DNA of 64,000 nucleotides from Ascoidea rubescens DSM 1968. Taxonomy: Eukaryota; Ascomycota; Saccharomycetes; Ascoideales; Ascoideaceae. Below the pieces are notes generated by a model, which made no database searches, was not told the DNA's origin, and saw only the letters and a program-made list of their open reading frames with translations. Position 1 is the stretch's first letter; each line of letters starts with the position of its first letter. The stretch covers positions 584,439-648,438 of the forward strand of contig NW_017962914.1 of NCBI RefSeq assembly GCF_001661345.1, read 5' to 3'. The translations under genes were made by a program, and so were the position numbers. Positions 32,088 through 44,026 of the stretch are shown here, one piece after another.

Positions 32088-34426
32088 TTTCAAGTGGATG
32101 AACAAGTAGTAGAAAAGCAACGATTGTGAAGCAATTAGCAAATGCAAATGGACAAGAGAAGAATATCTAGAGAATATAAAGCGATTTCAGACATCAGGCA
32201 TTGGGCCATGAAGGAGCGATACCAATGACCATATTTTATACCAAAGGCAGCAATTATGTCTGGCTCTGGAAGTGGTCTGCGGCGCCAGCCATGTGGGCGC
32301 GGTAGCAAAAACGTGCTTGCGAGGGCTAGTGCGTTTTGTGGCTCGTCCACGGGGCTGGAGCGAGCAGCAGAGGAAGCAGAGGAAGCACGTGCGCATGCAC
32401 CGACGGAAAAGAAGAGTGAGATAGAGCGGGATAGAGTGTAGGTGCTGTCTCAAGAGTGACATGGACATGTTCAGGGTGGGAATTGGTGGAAGTTAGGGGA
32501 TTCAGCCATTTACAGTTCTGACAGTAGCAAGTTTGCGCAGGCCGGAATCAAGTTAGAATCATGGTGAATCAAGCTGGAATCAAGCTGGGTTTTATAAGTT
32601 GGGCTGAATTAGCCTGTTAGAGACAGGAACTGGGGAAGGCACCCAGTTGTCGATGCTGAGTAAATAGCAAATGAAACTGATGGGATTGGGTGAAACAGAT
32701 AACAACGATATAAGCAGATGAAAACAAATAAAAACGACAGAAAGCAATCGAAAAGGATTGAAACGAACGAAGTTAATTGCACAATCGAAATCCTGAAAGT
32801 GAGGGCGGAGTGTGATTGGCTAGTGCTGACACAGCGCTGACACAGCGGCGTCGGGAAGGTCTGGCACAGGCTGGGAAGCAGACGCAGCACAGGAAGCACC
32901 GGCGACACGCGCATTGCCGCAGCACCTGCGTCAGGGCGACGTCAGGAAAGAGAAGTACACGCACACGCAGCACACGCAGCAAAAACAGCGACTCTGACGC
33001 CGTCTGCACCGCCACCCGGACAGCGTGGCGCGTGCTGGAGCATCTGCTTCCGACGACGACTGCTGCTTCTGCTGCGTGTGCTGCTTCTGCTGCGTGTGCT
33101 GCTGCTGCTGCTGCTGATTTTTCCAGTGCTACTGCTGCTGCTTTGGGGCTGTTTTTGGTTCTCCAGAGCGTGCGTCGTTTTAACTTCTCTGCCAGTTTGG
33201 CTCTTTGTTTTGGGAAACTCAATTTCAACATCAAACTGCACTATTTTCCACTCTCTTCCTCATCTTCAGCGCAACACCAACAGCCTCTCCTTCTCCCTCT
33301 CCTTCTCCCTCTCCTTCTCCCTCTCCTCTCCCTCTCTCTGCTTCTTCCTCTCGGTCGTCTCTTCCTTCTTTTCCTCCTTCCCTTGCTTCAGTAGCAATTC
33401 GCTCCAACTCCCGTTCTGCTCGTTCTATTTATAGTTTCCCAGAGGCATTTGCTATAACATCAATCCAACAGCTTTTCTGATAAGTATGTATTAATCTCTC
33501 CCACCATTGCCTTCACCACCTTCATTGTCTTCCTTTCCTCTATCTTATATTATATTTCTTTCCTCCACTGCCTTGGTATTGCTCACTGTTCTCCAGTACC
33601 ATCTCTTATTATATTTCCCAATTCAATCTGCTCAATTCAGTCCCATAAAGTTCGCATTTTACAAACTACAGATTACAAATTACAACTTACATATTACCAA
33701 ATAATTAAATAATTAAATAAATACATCACTCAGAAACAAAAAGAATCTTTGATAAACCAGCTCAAAATAACATAAATTCCTGACCTCTTTAAGTTTTCTC
33801 TTTTCGTCTTTTACCAAATAAAAAAATAGGCTTATTTATTATTTATTATTTACCATCATCACCATTATTAATCACTATCTAATCTCTTCTTTAATATCTT
33901 AATCAAAAATTTACTTGGAGATTAATGAACCATATCGTTTTCTCTTTATTCCTATATTCAATCTAATCATCAATACCTATTATTCGTTACTCTTATTTCC
34001 CTTTCCTTTCCTTTCCTTTGCTTTCCTTTTCTTTTTTTTTTCCTATTTTTCCCTCTCTTTCTCAACTCAAGTTTTTCTTAAAACCAAAATTTCCACAAAA
34101 TTTCCACAAATCTTTCATACAGATTCCATATATTTTTCATATATTTTTCAAATACTTTCTTAATCTTCTGAAGGCTTTTCATTATCTGTTTCCATTTTTT
34201 TTCTTTCTATTTCTATTTCTATTTCTATTTCTATTTCTATTTCTTTTTCTTTTTCATTTTTTTTTCTTTCTTTCTCATCTCATTTCATTTCATTTCATCT
34301 TAAAATCTTATAAATTAATCAATTAACTAACTAGTCATTCAATTTAATCCCTTTTAATTTAATTTAATTTAATTTAATTTACCAGTTCTCTATCCAAAGA
34401 ATAAAACTACTCCGACTAATATCCAA
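32088..34426. promoter_or_regulatory. Divergent region: EEP-gene promoter and long ROM2 upstream region
   Basis: Contains a large GC-rich island (about 32240-33200) with a CTG-rich stretch near 33060-33115 and a CACGTG at 32386-32391. Pyrimidine-rich tracts follow on the ROM2 side: CTTCTCCCTCTC repeats at about 33284-33340, CTTTC/CTTTT at 33996-34040 and CTATTT repeats at 34205-34245. A TATTTATAG is near 33426. The island is open in several frames on both strands, but these show only Ala/Arg/Cys-rich or Ser/Leu-rich sequence and I do not call genes from them. Confidence 0.5.
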
Positions 34427-34564
34427 ATGTATCAAGTCCAACACCATCCCTCCCAACCTCCTCCCCAGCCTCCTATTCAACAAAACAACAACCCTCATCA
34501 AAACACAACCACAAACAATAATAACAACTCAAACAACTCAAACAACAACAGCAACAACAGCAGC

Positions 34565-34628
<64 letters not shown>

Positions 34629-37600
34629 CAACCCTAAACATCCCCTACTACAACTCCTCAAACAGTAACAGCAATCCGAATCTCAACATCAATTCCAACA
34701 ATGATACCTTCACCACCTCTCAGCTTCCCTACTCCCATCGACTAAGAAACCAACCCTCTAATTCTTCCCAATTATCTTCTCCCCAAGACCAAAAATACCA
34801 AAGAAATAACATAAACCAAATAAATCACTACCAAATGAACCAATCCCAATCCCAATCTCAACCCCAATCGCAAAATCTGCACCAATACTACAACTCATAT
34901 CCTCAAAACCACAGCCAAATGCACTCCATAAATAACAACCAAATCCCAAACAACTCCAGAAGCTTTACTCCCCCAAACAACAGTATAACCAACAGCTACT
35001 ACAACAGCACCAACGTAAACCCGTCCCTAATAAACCAGCCTTATATCAACATACAAAACAACAATTACATCGATCAGCAAGAACAGCTAATCAGATCCTC
35101 CTTCAGATCAATGTCCCTAACCTCCACCTCCTCCTTCTCTTCCAACAGAAGACCCTTCCAACACAACTCTCCTGCTTCTTCTACCTTTCCATCCCAGTCC
35201 CAGTCTCAACCTTATCCACACCTGCCCCATCAACTTCAGCCCCAACAACTGATTAACTCCAATTGGAATAATCCCGATTCAACTATCACCAACTCCTATA
35301 ACAATTACAACTCAGCTTTCTCCTCTCCAAACAATATAAACACCTCCAATACAAACCAAAATATGAACTCAAATAACACTCCAAATCCCACTTCTAATAA
35401 CACCTTGTATCAATATCACCATTCCCACCACCAACAAAAAACTTCCGGTGGTCGAATAATTCCTCAAAAATTCGACTTTATATCAATCTCTTCCAACAAT
35501 GAAAGCCCAATTAATAACACTCAATTTCAAAATGAAACCACCTTCAACAACAATAATAATGACAACACTGTAATTCCGCCCAATTTCAACATCAACAATA
35601 ACTCCTACAGTAATAACAGCCTTAGTAATTTCAACAATCCTACGAATTTAAACGCCAATAACAGCATCAACAATCACATCAGCAACAATTCAAATGACAG
35701 CAATGATATTCTAAGTAAAAGCTCAACTTCAACTTCAAACTCGAATTCAGGCTCTTCTATAAATTTGGCCTCAAAATCAAAATCTTTCTCCTCTGTTAAT
35801 AAAATTCTTTCAAGAAGGCAAAATTCAAATAATTTGCCCGACAGATCGATTTCTGCATCAAACTTGACTTTGACCTCCAAACCAATACTAACCACATTTA
35901 AAAGACCTACAATATACCCTGCATTGTTATCAAAAGTCGCCAAAACTTTTAGAGATAACATTCAAATTGGAACAAGAAATAAAAACGGTTTGGATTATTT
36001 GGACGCCTTCACTGGTGCTGAAGCTGTTGATGTCTTGGTAGCCATTCTAAGAACGAATGATAGAAAATTGGCTCTTTTACTAGGCAGATCCTTAGATGCT
36101 CAGAAATTCTTTCATGATGCTACCTATGAACATCGATTGAGAGATTCTCACAAGGAAATTTACCAATTCAACGATGTTATCGATGAAGTTCAACCTCCAT
36201 CACGACAGGACTCCTTTAATGGAAATGCAAGCTCAACAACCCTAACCGATACCCCTTTAACTCATTCATCTTCTCTTTCAAATCCCCCAAAGTCACCTGG
36301 AACCGCAATAACTCAGTCGTCAGTTCCTGTTAATGGAGTTCATACTCTTCTAACAAATTGTTACTCGCCGACGTGTAGACGTGACAAATTATGCTACTCA
36401 ATTGCATGTCCAAATAGACTTGAACAGCAAGCAAGACTACATATGAAACTTGGCGGGCTAAAAAGAATAGAAAGCAAAGTTTCAATCCACGATCCATCTG
36501 AAGATACAAAAAAATTGTGGTCCTGCTCTGTTTCAAAATCTGTTCTAGACAGTGTTGATGAAAAAGAGAAAAAGAGGCAAGAATGTATATTTGAAACAAT
36601 CTACACTGAACGAGACTTTGTTAAAGATTTAGAATATATAAAAGATTTTTGGATACGACCACTAGTCAATAGCAACATCATTTCTCCAAAAATTAGAGCA
36701 AATTTTATTTCAACAGTTTTTAATGGAGTAACAGATATCTTGAGTATAAATTCAAAATTGGCCGAGGCTTTAACCAGGAGACAAAAACAACAGCCAATTG
36801 TTCATGAAATTGGTGATATTTTCTTAGAATATATCCCTCAATTTAAACCATTTATAACCTATGGCTCAGGTCAGAATTTTAGTAAATATGAATATGAAAG
36901 ACAAAAGACTATCAATAGACAATTTGCTGAATTTGTTGAAGAAACAGAAAGATTAAAAGAGTCTAGAAAATTGGATTTAAGTTCTTTCTTGTCAAAGGCA
37001 ACTACTAGACCTGCAAGATATCCATTATTGTTAAAACAAGTATTAAAAAATACCAAAGATGATAACCCCGATAAGAAAAATCTTGAAATTGCTATAGAAA
37101 TGTTACAAAAATTACTAGAAATGATTAATCTTGAAACGGGTCGAGCTGCTGATAGATTTAATTTAGTATTGCTAAAACAAAAACTAGTATTTAGACCTGG
37201 TGAATTTGTTGATTTGAAGTTGACAGCAGAAAATAGAAGAATATTATTTCACGGAACTTTAAAGAAACGTAACCAAGATAAAGATAATCAGGGTGATGTT
37301 CAAATCTATATTCTTGACAATAATATTTTGTTTGTTCGCATTAAAACAGTAAATAAGGCTGAACATCATAAAGTTTTTCAAAGACCAATTCCTATTCAGT
37401 TGGTAAGAGTAATTGCTTCCGAAGTTGTTCCTTCCTTCAGAGAAATTGTTTCCAGGGATTTGGATAGAACAGTTTCTAATCCTATCACACAAAAGGGATC
37501 TATTTTGGGCTCACAATCTATAAATTCGAGTATTTCAAAAAGTTCCACTACTAGTTCCTCTTTATCAAACATTAATGGTCGTGCTAATACACTATTAACT

Positions 37601-38773
37601 GCATATTCTACCACAAAATTTCCAATTTCCTTTTCTTATATTGGTAGACGTGGGTATGATTTGACATTATATGCAACGAATTTATCTAGACAGAAAAATA
37701 TTTTGGAAAAAATTGAGCAGCAACAAAAACACTTGAAAGAATCCAACGATATTTTCACATTGATAGCTTTAACTGATAAGCATTATGATTTTGTGACCAA
37801 TAAAATTAATTGCGGTATTCCAGTGGATGGTGGCAGACAATTGCTTTGTGGAACCGATTCAGGTATTTATATGTCATTTATCAGAAATTGTGTTAGTGGA
37901 AATACCCATTCTAGAGTTGTTTCTCAACCAGTTAAAATTATTGAAAAACCAAATGTTACACAGGTAGAAGTTATTGAAGAATACCATACTCTTTTAGCAT
38001 TATGCGATAAAAAATTACTTTCTTGGCCAATGGATGTATTAAAGACATTTGATGTTTCGAGCAATACCAAAAAGGCTAAAGAATTATTGAATCATGTTTC
38101 ATTTTTCAAAGTTGGTGTTTGTAATGGTAAGATGTTTGTTTGCGCAGCAAAGAATGGATCTAGTCATTCGATTAAGATATTTGAACCAGTTGATCCAGAT
38201 CCAAAAAAGAAAGTTTCTAAAAAGAAGTTCAAAAGTGATGCTCAAGAGGTTCTGTTTACTTCTGAACCTGTGTCTATATCATTTTTGCAGTCTAAGATTT
38301 GTGTTGGTTGCACAAAGGGATTCCAAGTTGTTTCACCACATAATTCAGGTGGCAACCTTCCAGTACAAGAGCTATTGGATCAAGCAGATAGTTCTTTGGA
38401 TTTTGTGATTAGAAGAGAGGGGTTAAAGCCATTAGCAATTTTTAAATTACATTCTGGATTTTTAATCAATTATTCTGATTTTTCGTTTTATGTTAATTCA
38501 TTAGGTTGGAGAACGAGACCAGGTTGGATTGTTCACTGGGAAGGTATATCAAACGCATTTGCACTTTGGTTTCCTTACTTGTTGGCATTTTCTAATAATT
38601 TTATTGAAATAAGGAATGTTGAAACAAGTGAATTATTAAGGGTTATTTTAGGAGAAAATATTAGATTATTACATTCCAATTCACAAGAAATACTATATGC
38701 ATACACAGATAGTAGAAACTGCGATGTTGTTGCATCATTAGATTTTTGGGCAAAATTAAACAAATATCCTTAA
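34427..38773 (+). CDS. ROM2: Rom2-type Rho1 GEF (DEP-DH-PH-CNH)
   Basis: Predicted 1448-residue protein starting at ATG 34427. Rom1/Rom2 activate Rho1 at the plasma membrane, driving cell-wall synthesis, actin polarity and the Pkc1 pathway. Domain order is diagnostic. An Asn/Gln/Ser-rich N-terminus has about 20 Asn near 45-66. A DEP domain lies at about 507-581. The Cys-rich Rom segment near 636-670 reads NCYSPTCRRDKLCYSIACP. The DH domain is about 715-911 (FETIYTERDFVKDLEYIKDF), the PH domain about 926-1104, and the CNH domain about 1107-1431 (SEPVSISFLQSKICVGCTKG). S. cerevisiae Rom2 has 1356 residues. The poly-Asn is encoded almost purely by AAC, unlike the AAT runs in other genes here. 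The upstream region is long with pyrimidine tracts. Confidence 0.95.
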
Positions 38774-39470
38774 ATAAACTGGAAATTATATTATGCTGTT
38801 TTTTTATTATTACTATTATTACTATTATTATTATTATTATTATTATTATTACTTATGCTTGTTTTCTTAGATTTGCTTTGTTTTTTTTTCTATGTTTTAA
38901 AATTGATATTTATTCAATCTAATTAAAATTCAAGTTCATGAAAAATAACCTATAATGTGGAAGGTTTTTTATTAATCCGTGATCTATTAAAAATAGATAG
39001 CTATCAATTTCAATAATCTAATTAATTTTTTTGTTAGTTTTCATATAAAAGTTTTACTTCAGTTTTTATGTTATTTATTTTTCCGAATTTTTTAATATGT
39101 TTTCAATTTATTTTTCTTTAGTTTATCGACATTTGATTCTATTTTGGTTACTAATAACTTTTATTAATCGTTTTTTTATTATTATAATTATTTTAATTTT
39201 TTTGATGTGTTTTTTTATTCAACTTGTTTGTTTGGTTTTTATGTATATTTTTATTTTGATATTTTATACTTATATACAAATTATTTTCAATTATTTTTTC
39301 GAAGAATGATTGATTACAGCTTGCTTTTAATAGTGTTTACTCTTTGTATTATTATTTAAGTTTCTTTTATCCAGGTTTAACCAATTTAATTATATCAACT
39401 GTTGAAAATGTACAAAAAGTAATTTTCAATGTTTTTTCAAACCATTTAAAATGGAAAATGATAAGTTACA
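38774..39470. other. ROM2 3' region, AT-rich, no gene seen
   Basis: Contains a TTA/ATT triplet array (about 38804-38852) and long T-rich DNA. A frame at 39097-39309 is only Phe/Ile/Leu from T-rich sequence and is rejected. It ends at the 3' end of tRNA-Gly. Confidence 0.6.
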
Positions 39471-39541
39471 TGCGTAAGCCCGGAATCGAACCGGGAGCCC
39501 AACGATGGCAACGTTGAATTTTACCATTAAACCACTTACGC
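39471..39541 (-). tRNA. tRNA-Gly (GCC)
   Basis: 71-nt cloverleaf on the minus strand. The acceptor arm GCGTAAG pairs with CTTACGC and is followed by discriminator A at 39471. The anticodon GCC corresponds to + strand 39507-39509. The T arm CCCGGTTCGATTCCGGG is perfect. The sequence is very close to yeast tRNA-Gly(GCC). No intron. T-rich DNA follows downstream on the minus strand. Confidence 0.96.
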
Positions 39542-39914
39542 TTTAGATGTCTAAATTGGAGTTGAAAATACATAAAGAGCTGTTATCTCTTCAATATTGT
39601 TTTTTTTGTGCAACTAAGACTGGCTTGTTTTCTTTGTTTTGTGTTTAAAAGCACTCTAAAAACATTCAGAAATAATTAGAGTGTTTAGTTTAGAACCAGC
39701 TTTGTGGGCAATGTTGGTCCACTGTACTATACCCAGTGCTGAAGGAGCTCTTCCATCCTGGCACCGGTTCTTCCATTCCAAGGCACTTCCGGTGCTGATC
39801 CGGTCTGGTGCGGAAATCCCCTATTTGGTGGCTCTGATGCACATTTGAGAAGTGTCAACTTCTTAGATGTGGATAGAAAGATATCTCTGTAGTTGGAGAG
39901 CTGAATATTGAAAG
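39542..39914. promoter_or_regulatory. ARC18 promoter and tRNA-Gly 5' flank
   Basis: A 373-bp spacer, with a GC-richer patch at about 39740-39840 that contains direct and inverted copies of CCGGTNC-like words. No TATA box is obvious. No gene is seen. Confidence 0.45.
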
Positions 39915-40536
39915 ATGCCTGTATGTATAGTCTGATCAATCGCTTTAATCTTCATTTATATGGAGTTTTCCAAGTCGGGGACGTCAATTGTTACTGACAA
40001 ATTGTTTTCAGGCATATAACTCGACATTTTTTTCCGAAGAAGCTGAATCAGGTAGAATAGTTGGAAATTTTGCTATATTGCCAATTCGTACTAAATTTAG
40101 AGGTCCATCGTATCCAACCAATTCGGACTATGACATTATTGATGAAGTTCTAGATTTATTTCGTCCAAATTCCTTTTTTAGAAATTTTGAAATCAAGAGC
40201 AATTCAGATAGAACATTAATTTACGGGATTTTATATGTATCGTCGTGTCTCAATAAATTAAATAAAAGGATCACTAGAGGTGAAGCTGTTAGAATTTTAA
40301 ACAATTTTGCTTTAGAGGATTTCAGTGTGCCCGGAGATCCAAACTTCCCATTAAACGCTGTTTTCAATGGTCCTCAAAATAGAAATGATTATGATTTATT
40401 GCGAGGTTATATTCAACAATTCAGACAGGAATTGGGCGATAGATTGATTACTATTCTTTATAAAAATGATGCCCCTCAACCTGATAAGTTCTGGCTAGCA
40501 TTTTCCAAAAGAAGATTTATGAACAAGTCGTTATAG
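39915..40536 (+). CDS. ARC18: Arp2/3 complex subunit ARPC3 (Arc18), two exons
   Basis: Exon 1 is only six nucleotides (39915-39920, ATGCCT) and exon 2 is 40012-40536, giving 176 residues; S. cerevisiae Arc18 has 178. ARPC3 is a structural subunit of the Arp2/3 complex that nucleates branched actin at cortical patches. The spliced start MPAYNSTFFSEEAESGRIVG matches the family's MPAYHS opening, and ILPIRTKFRGPSYP, VLDLFRPNSFFRNFEI, YGILYVSSCL and FWLAFSKRRFMNKSL follow. Without splicing, exon 2 reads back through the intron to a non-ATG start. ARC18 ends 256 bp before the ATP19-like gene on the same strand. Confidence 0.95.
39921..40011 (+). other. Spliceosomal intron in ARC18
   Basis: 91 nt. 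Donor GTATGT, branch-like TACTGAC at 39992-39998, acceptor TTTTCAG ending at 40011, only 14 nt after the branch A. It lies directly after codon 2. Confidence 0.93.
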
Positions 40537-40792
40537 AATTACTGCTGTGTTTTCTTCAATATATGTTTTGTGAGCTGTGATTTTCGTGCTTTGATAGCAT
40601 CCTTCTAGATCCAAATCTTTGGCGACCCTGTAGCACATGCTTATCACATGCGGGTTTTGAGATTCTCTTTTTTCAAACTCCTTGCATTTGAGCATCTTCT
40701 TCAAAAGCACCAAAGACATCAAAAGCAGTGGAAATCTGTCGACAAACACCAGAACTTACTCTTCACAACACAACCAAATATAGCACTTCAAA

Positions 40793-40996
40793 ATGGCAAA
40801 ATATCAATGGTATATGACTGCAATGGATGTCAGCCACAGATTGTTCCTTTACACTCTTCTCGGTGGATCACTTTATATGGTTGGAGGCTTTGCCTATACT
40901 TCTTTTGTCACAAGTTCCCAAAACAAAAAGAAAATAGAGGAATACGTCGATGAGCACAAAAAAGAGCAAGCTGTTTTGGAATTGCCCAAAAATTGA
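40793..40996 (+). CDS. ATP19: ATP synthase subunit k-like (Atp19/DAPIT type)
   Basis: Predicted 67-residue protein from ATG 40793. The pattern YQWYMTAMDVSHRLFLYTL, then a hydrophobic helix (about residues 17-38), then a charged tail KKKIEEYVDEHKKEQ resembles S. cerevisiae Atp19 (68 residues), which has HFMGKAIPPHQLAIGTLG and a KFIENYLKKH tail. Atp19 is a peripheral subunit of the mitochondrial F1Fo ATP synthase involved in dimer stability. The start, length and single membrane helix fit, but sequence identity is low. The 256-bp spacer after ARC18 should hold its promoter. RTF2 follows on the same strand. Confidence 0.65.
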   Translation: MAKYQWYMTAMDVSHRLFLYTLLGGSLYMVGGFAYTSFVTSSQNKKKIEEYVDEHKKEQAVLELPKN

Positions 40997-41367
40997 ACCC
41001 AAGGTTTTTCTACAATCGGCATAATTCTATCAACTCTTTTTCTTGATAAAATATATTTCTTTGTTTATTGTTTTTTTGTGTTTTAATTTATTTTATTTGA
41101 TGTTATTTTTTAAAGGTCTTTGGTTGTTTACTTTAAAATTTCTGATAAATAATCTAGGTGAAGTGTTTATCTGTAACCATCTAGTTCCTGTATTTAGTTT
41201 ATAATTATAATTTACAATTCTCAATATATAATTTATTTTCACTGTAAAGAAACCAACTACTTGGGACAGCTTTTCCTTTTTCGGAATGATGATATAAACG
41301 CAAGAAAATTCATTTCGGATTAGAATTTTTGGCAGATCAAGTATCAACTCATAAGTTTCATTAGAAA
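40997..41367. promoter_or_regulatory. ATP19-like 3' region and RTF2 promoter
   Basis: AT-rich, 371 bp. An 84-codon leftward frame at 41093-41347 begins at TTG, has no recognisable motif and overlaps the RTF2 promoter, so it is not called. Confidence 0.5.
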
Positions 41368-42437
41368 ATGGGGGTATGATATTGTGTATATATTAATATA
41401 TATATATATATAATAGTGAAGATTTTTATCGAATAATAAAGGCTAACAAGTTTTTTTTTCTTTAGAACGACGGAGGTTCAATTGTTAAAAGATCTGATCT
41501 AGTTAAACAACAATCAAATAAAATAACTGAAGATGTATTTTTAAGACAAAAATATAATCAAATATTGAAATACAAATTATGTTTTATGAGTTTAAAGCCA
41601 TTGAATTTACCCATATTAAGTGATTATAAAGGAAGTTTATACAATAAAGACATCATTTTACAATATTTAATCAATATAAAATTGGGAAAAACTCAAGAAA
41701 ATGAAAAAATTGTACAAAATAAAGATCAAGATTTTTCTCATATTTCCTCATTAAATGATTTAGTTGAATTAAATATTGATGAAAATAAGAATGAGGACAA
41801 TGATAATGACGATAATGATGATAATATCAATATCAATAAAAATAACAATTACAACAATAATAATTTGATAATCAAATGTCCCATATCAAATTTTAAATTG
41901 GGATCAGTTGTATCGATTAATAGAAATTTAAATTTTTTTTATTTTGCTGAATGTGGATGTTTTTTAAATGATTATTTGATAAAAGAAAACCTAATTAATT
42001 TAAATTGGAATGACGCAAATGATTTATTTAATTATAAAAGATATTTAGATAAATTATATAATATGAAAGATGATGAATTGGTCAAATTTAAAATAAAGAT
42101 TTTAAATTGTATTAAAAAAATAAATACTAATCTAAATGGCAATGAAATTGGTAATTTTGATGAAAAAAAGATTAATATATGCCCCAATTGTCAAAAATTA
42201 ATATCGCCATATAACATTATAAAAATATGTTCGATTGATTCCAAAGAGGATCAAAAGTTATTAAATAAAAGAATGGAGTATTTGAAATTAGTTGGTTTAA
42301 ATCATTCATTGAATCCCATGAAAAAAAGAAGAAAAAACAATAAAGATAAAGACTCTAAATCTAAGAATTCATCTAAAGTTAATAAAGTTAATAAAGTAAG
42401 TAAGGTTAAAAAAAGTAGCAAAAAAAAAAAAGTATAA
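41368..42437 (+). CDS. RTF2: Rtf2 (replication termination factor 2), two exons
   Basis: Exon 1 is six nucleotides (41368-41373, ATGGGG) and exon 2 is 41466-42437, giving 325 residues. The spliced start MGNDGGSIVKRSDLV is the hallmark opening of Rtf2. Next come YKLCFMSLKPLNLPILSDYKG and a RING-like Cys/His segment: CPISNFKLG, then FAECGCFL, and later ICPNCQKLI. In S. pombe Rtf2 promotes replication arrest at barriers and also acts in splicing; plant and human relatives act in splicing and at stalled forks. The C-terminus is a Lys/Ser tail likely to be a nuclear signal. An acidic Asp/Asn insert lies near 105-135. I do not recall an S. cerevisiae orthologue. The intron in its second codon fits a splicing-linked gene. 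Confidence 0.93.
41374..41465 (+). other. Spliceosomal intron in RTF2
   Basis: 92 nt. Donor GTATGA, branch-like GGCTAAC at 41441-41447, a poly-T tract, then acceptor TTTAG ending at 41465. It follows codon 2. It contains a run of TA repeats at about 41390-41412. Confidence 0.92.
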
Positions 42438-42913
42438 AGAAAATTGAAAAAAAATTGAAAAAAAATTGAATATTTAAATATTTTAAATATTTGATAATTA
42501 AATAATATTAATGAGTTAACTGTAAATATATCTATTTAAATTTTTTTTAAAACAAAGCTCTTATTTTATTATTTTGTTATTTTTTTTTTATTTTTTCAAA
42601 TTATGATATGAAAAAGAAAAAGATTAGCCCAATAGATGTTTAAAGTATATCGGTGAATAAAAACAAAGAAAAAACGATAAATTGAATGAATGAATGGATA
42701 AAAGACGCAGCCGAAAAAAATAAATTTGCAAAAAAAAGTATTAAAAATGATAAAGATAATGAATTGAAAAGGAAACCAAAAGAAATAAAGAGAAATAAAG
42801 AGAAATAAAAAGCATAAGTATATGAAGGAAAGTGAGATTTGAACAGGATAAAATGAAATAAGATAAAATTGAAAAAAAAGAAAAAAAAAATATTTTTGAT
42901 ATAATTATAACAA
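42438..42913. other. Convergent 3' region, RTF2 and Skg6-like gene
   Basis: Very A-rich on the + strand with repeated AGAAATAA-type units (about 42780-42812). No gene is seen. Confidence 0.55.
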
Positions 42914-44026
42914 TTAAGAACTTGGATACTGTTTTAGCATTTTAATGTAATCCAATTGAGAAGGCGATTTATGAATCTGATGAGGATCAAGAGTGGGTGT
43001 TGTATTGATATCGTTGTTATTATCATTACTATTAGGAGAGTTATTATTTGTAATTGGAGAGGAGGTTAATTCTGAGGATGAAGAGTCAGAAGATAGAGAG
43101 TTTTCTGCTTGGGCTTGAAGATTAGGATTAGGATTAGGGTTAGGAGATAAATGGGGTTGATTTTCTTGAATTAGAGGAATGACTTTATCATAAAAATCTT
43201 GAGAAGATCTGTTTGAATCTCTTTGATTTAATTTTTTTGATTTGAAATTAGGTAGATTTTTCTGGTTAGATGAGTTTCTTTTGTTTAATTGAAAGGATTG
43301 CAATTTTGAGGATTTGATTGAGTTATTAATTGAGTGACGAGGAATGGAGGCTTTGGTTTCGTCATCAAAAGAAGATAGGGATTTATTGATTGAGTTGTAA
43401 TTTTCGGGTGAGATGTTGAGATAGTTTGAGTAATTAGTTGGGTCAGTTAGTGGGATTGAAGTGGTTGAGATTGTTGAATCAGTTCGATAAGTTAGTTCAT
43501 TTGATACTTGGTTAGGTTCTTTATTCTTTGAATCAGTAGTATTTTCTTGGATGGTGATGGTGGTGCTGGTTTGATTTTTATCATTGATTTCAATTGATTC
43601 TTTAATTTCGTTTGATTCACGAACAGTTTTCAAGGTTACAAATTCCTTTTCATTATCTGTGTTGATATTTTTATGATTTGCATTAATCTGGTTATTGTTA
43701 TTGTTATTACTTTTAAGGTTGTAATAGGTTCTGTAATTTCTATATTTTGTTGAATTGTTATTGTTATTGTTTTTATTGTTATTGTTGTTAATTTTATTGT
43801 TATTTTTTAGTTTTTTAGACAAACTTGAGTTTTTTTTAATTTTAAGATCGTTCAAATTGTTGAAATTTATATTGTCGTCTATGTTATGGGCGAATTCTAA
43901 ATCGATTTTGTTATCTTCTTTTTTCAAGTTATTGTGATTGAGGTAGTACCACATAAAGACGATGAGTAGTATGACAACAGTGGGAATACCCACAGCCAAA
44001 CCAACAGCTAGTGATTGATTATCCAT
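42914..44026 (-). CDS. Skg6/Tos2-like single-pass membrane protein
   Basis: Predicted 370-residue protein from ATG 44026. A membrane helix lies right at the N-terminus (residues about 7-29, LAVGLAVGIPTVVILLIVFMWYYL). It is followed by a basic-acidic stretch (KKEDNKIDLEFAHNIDD) very like the juxtamembrane part of Skg6, Tos2 and similar proteins. The rest is a disordered Ser/Asn/Pro tail with repeated Asn runs and a Pro-Asn repeat near 300-310. A short conserved-looking end is LDYIKMLKQYPSS. Skg6 and Tos2 localise to polarised growth sites and the bud neck; that role is inferred, not shown. It may be plasma membrane with a short outer N-terminus. Confidence 0.6.
   Translation of the reverse strand: MDNQSLAVGLAVGIPTVVILLIVFMWYYLNHNNLKKEDNKIDLEFAHNIDDNINFNNLNDLKIKKNSSLSKKLKNNNKINNNNNKNNNNNNSTKYRNYRTYYNLKSNNNNNNQINANHKNINTDNEKEFVTLKTVRESNEIKESIEINDKNQTSTTITIQENTTDSKNKEPNQVSNELTYRTDSTISTTSIPLTDPTNYSNYLNISPENYNSINKSLSSFDDETKASIPRHSINNSIKSSKLQSFQLNKRNSSNQKNLPNFKSKKLNQRDSNRSSQDFYDKVIPLIQENQPHLSPNPNPNPNLQAQAENSLSSDSSSSELTSSPITNNNSPNSNDNNNDINTTPTLDPHQIHKSPSQLDYIKMLKQYPSS

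Noticed and set aside
32773-33480. Overlapping open frames of up to 192 codons on both strands
   Set aside because: Ala/Arg/Cys-rich or Ser/Pro/Leu-rich peptides from the CTG-rich and pyrimidine-repeat promoter DNA of ROM2; no domain seen.
40531-40719. 62-codon leftward frame from an ATG at 40719, with three Cys, between ARC18 and the ATP19-like gene
   Set aside because: It overlaps the ARC18 stop region and fills the only space for the ATP19 promoter; the Cys spacing does not fit a CHCH or other known fold.
41093-41347. 84-codon leftward frame before RTF2
   Set aside because: Starts at TTG, overlaps the RTF2 promoter, no recognisable motif.
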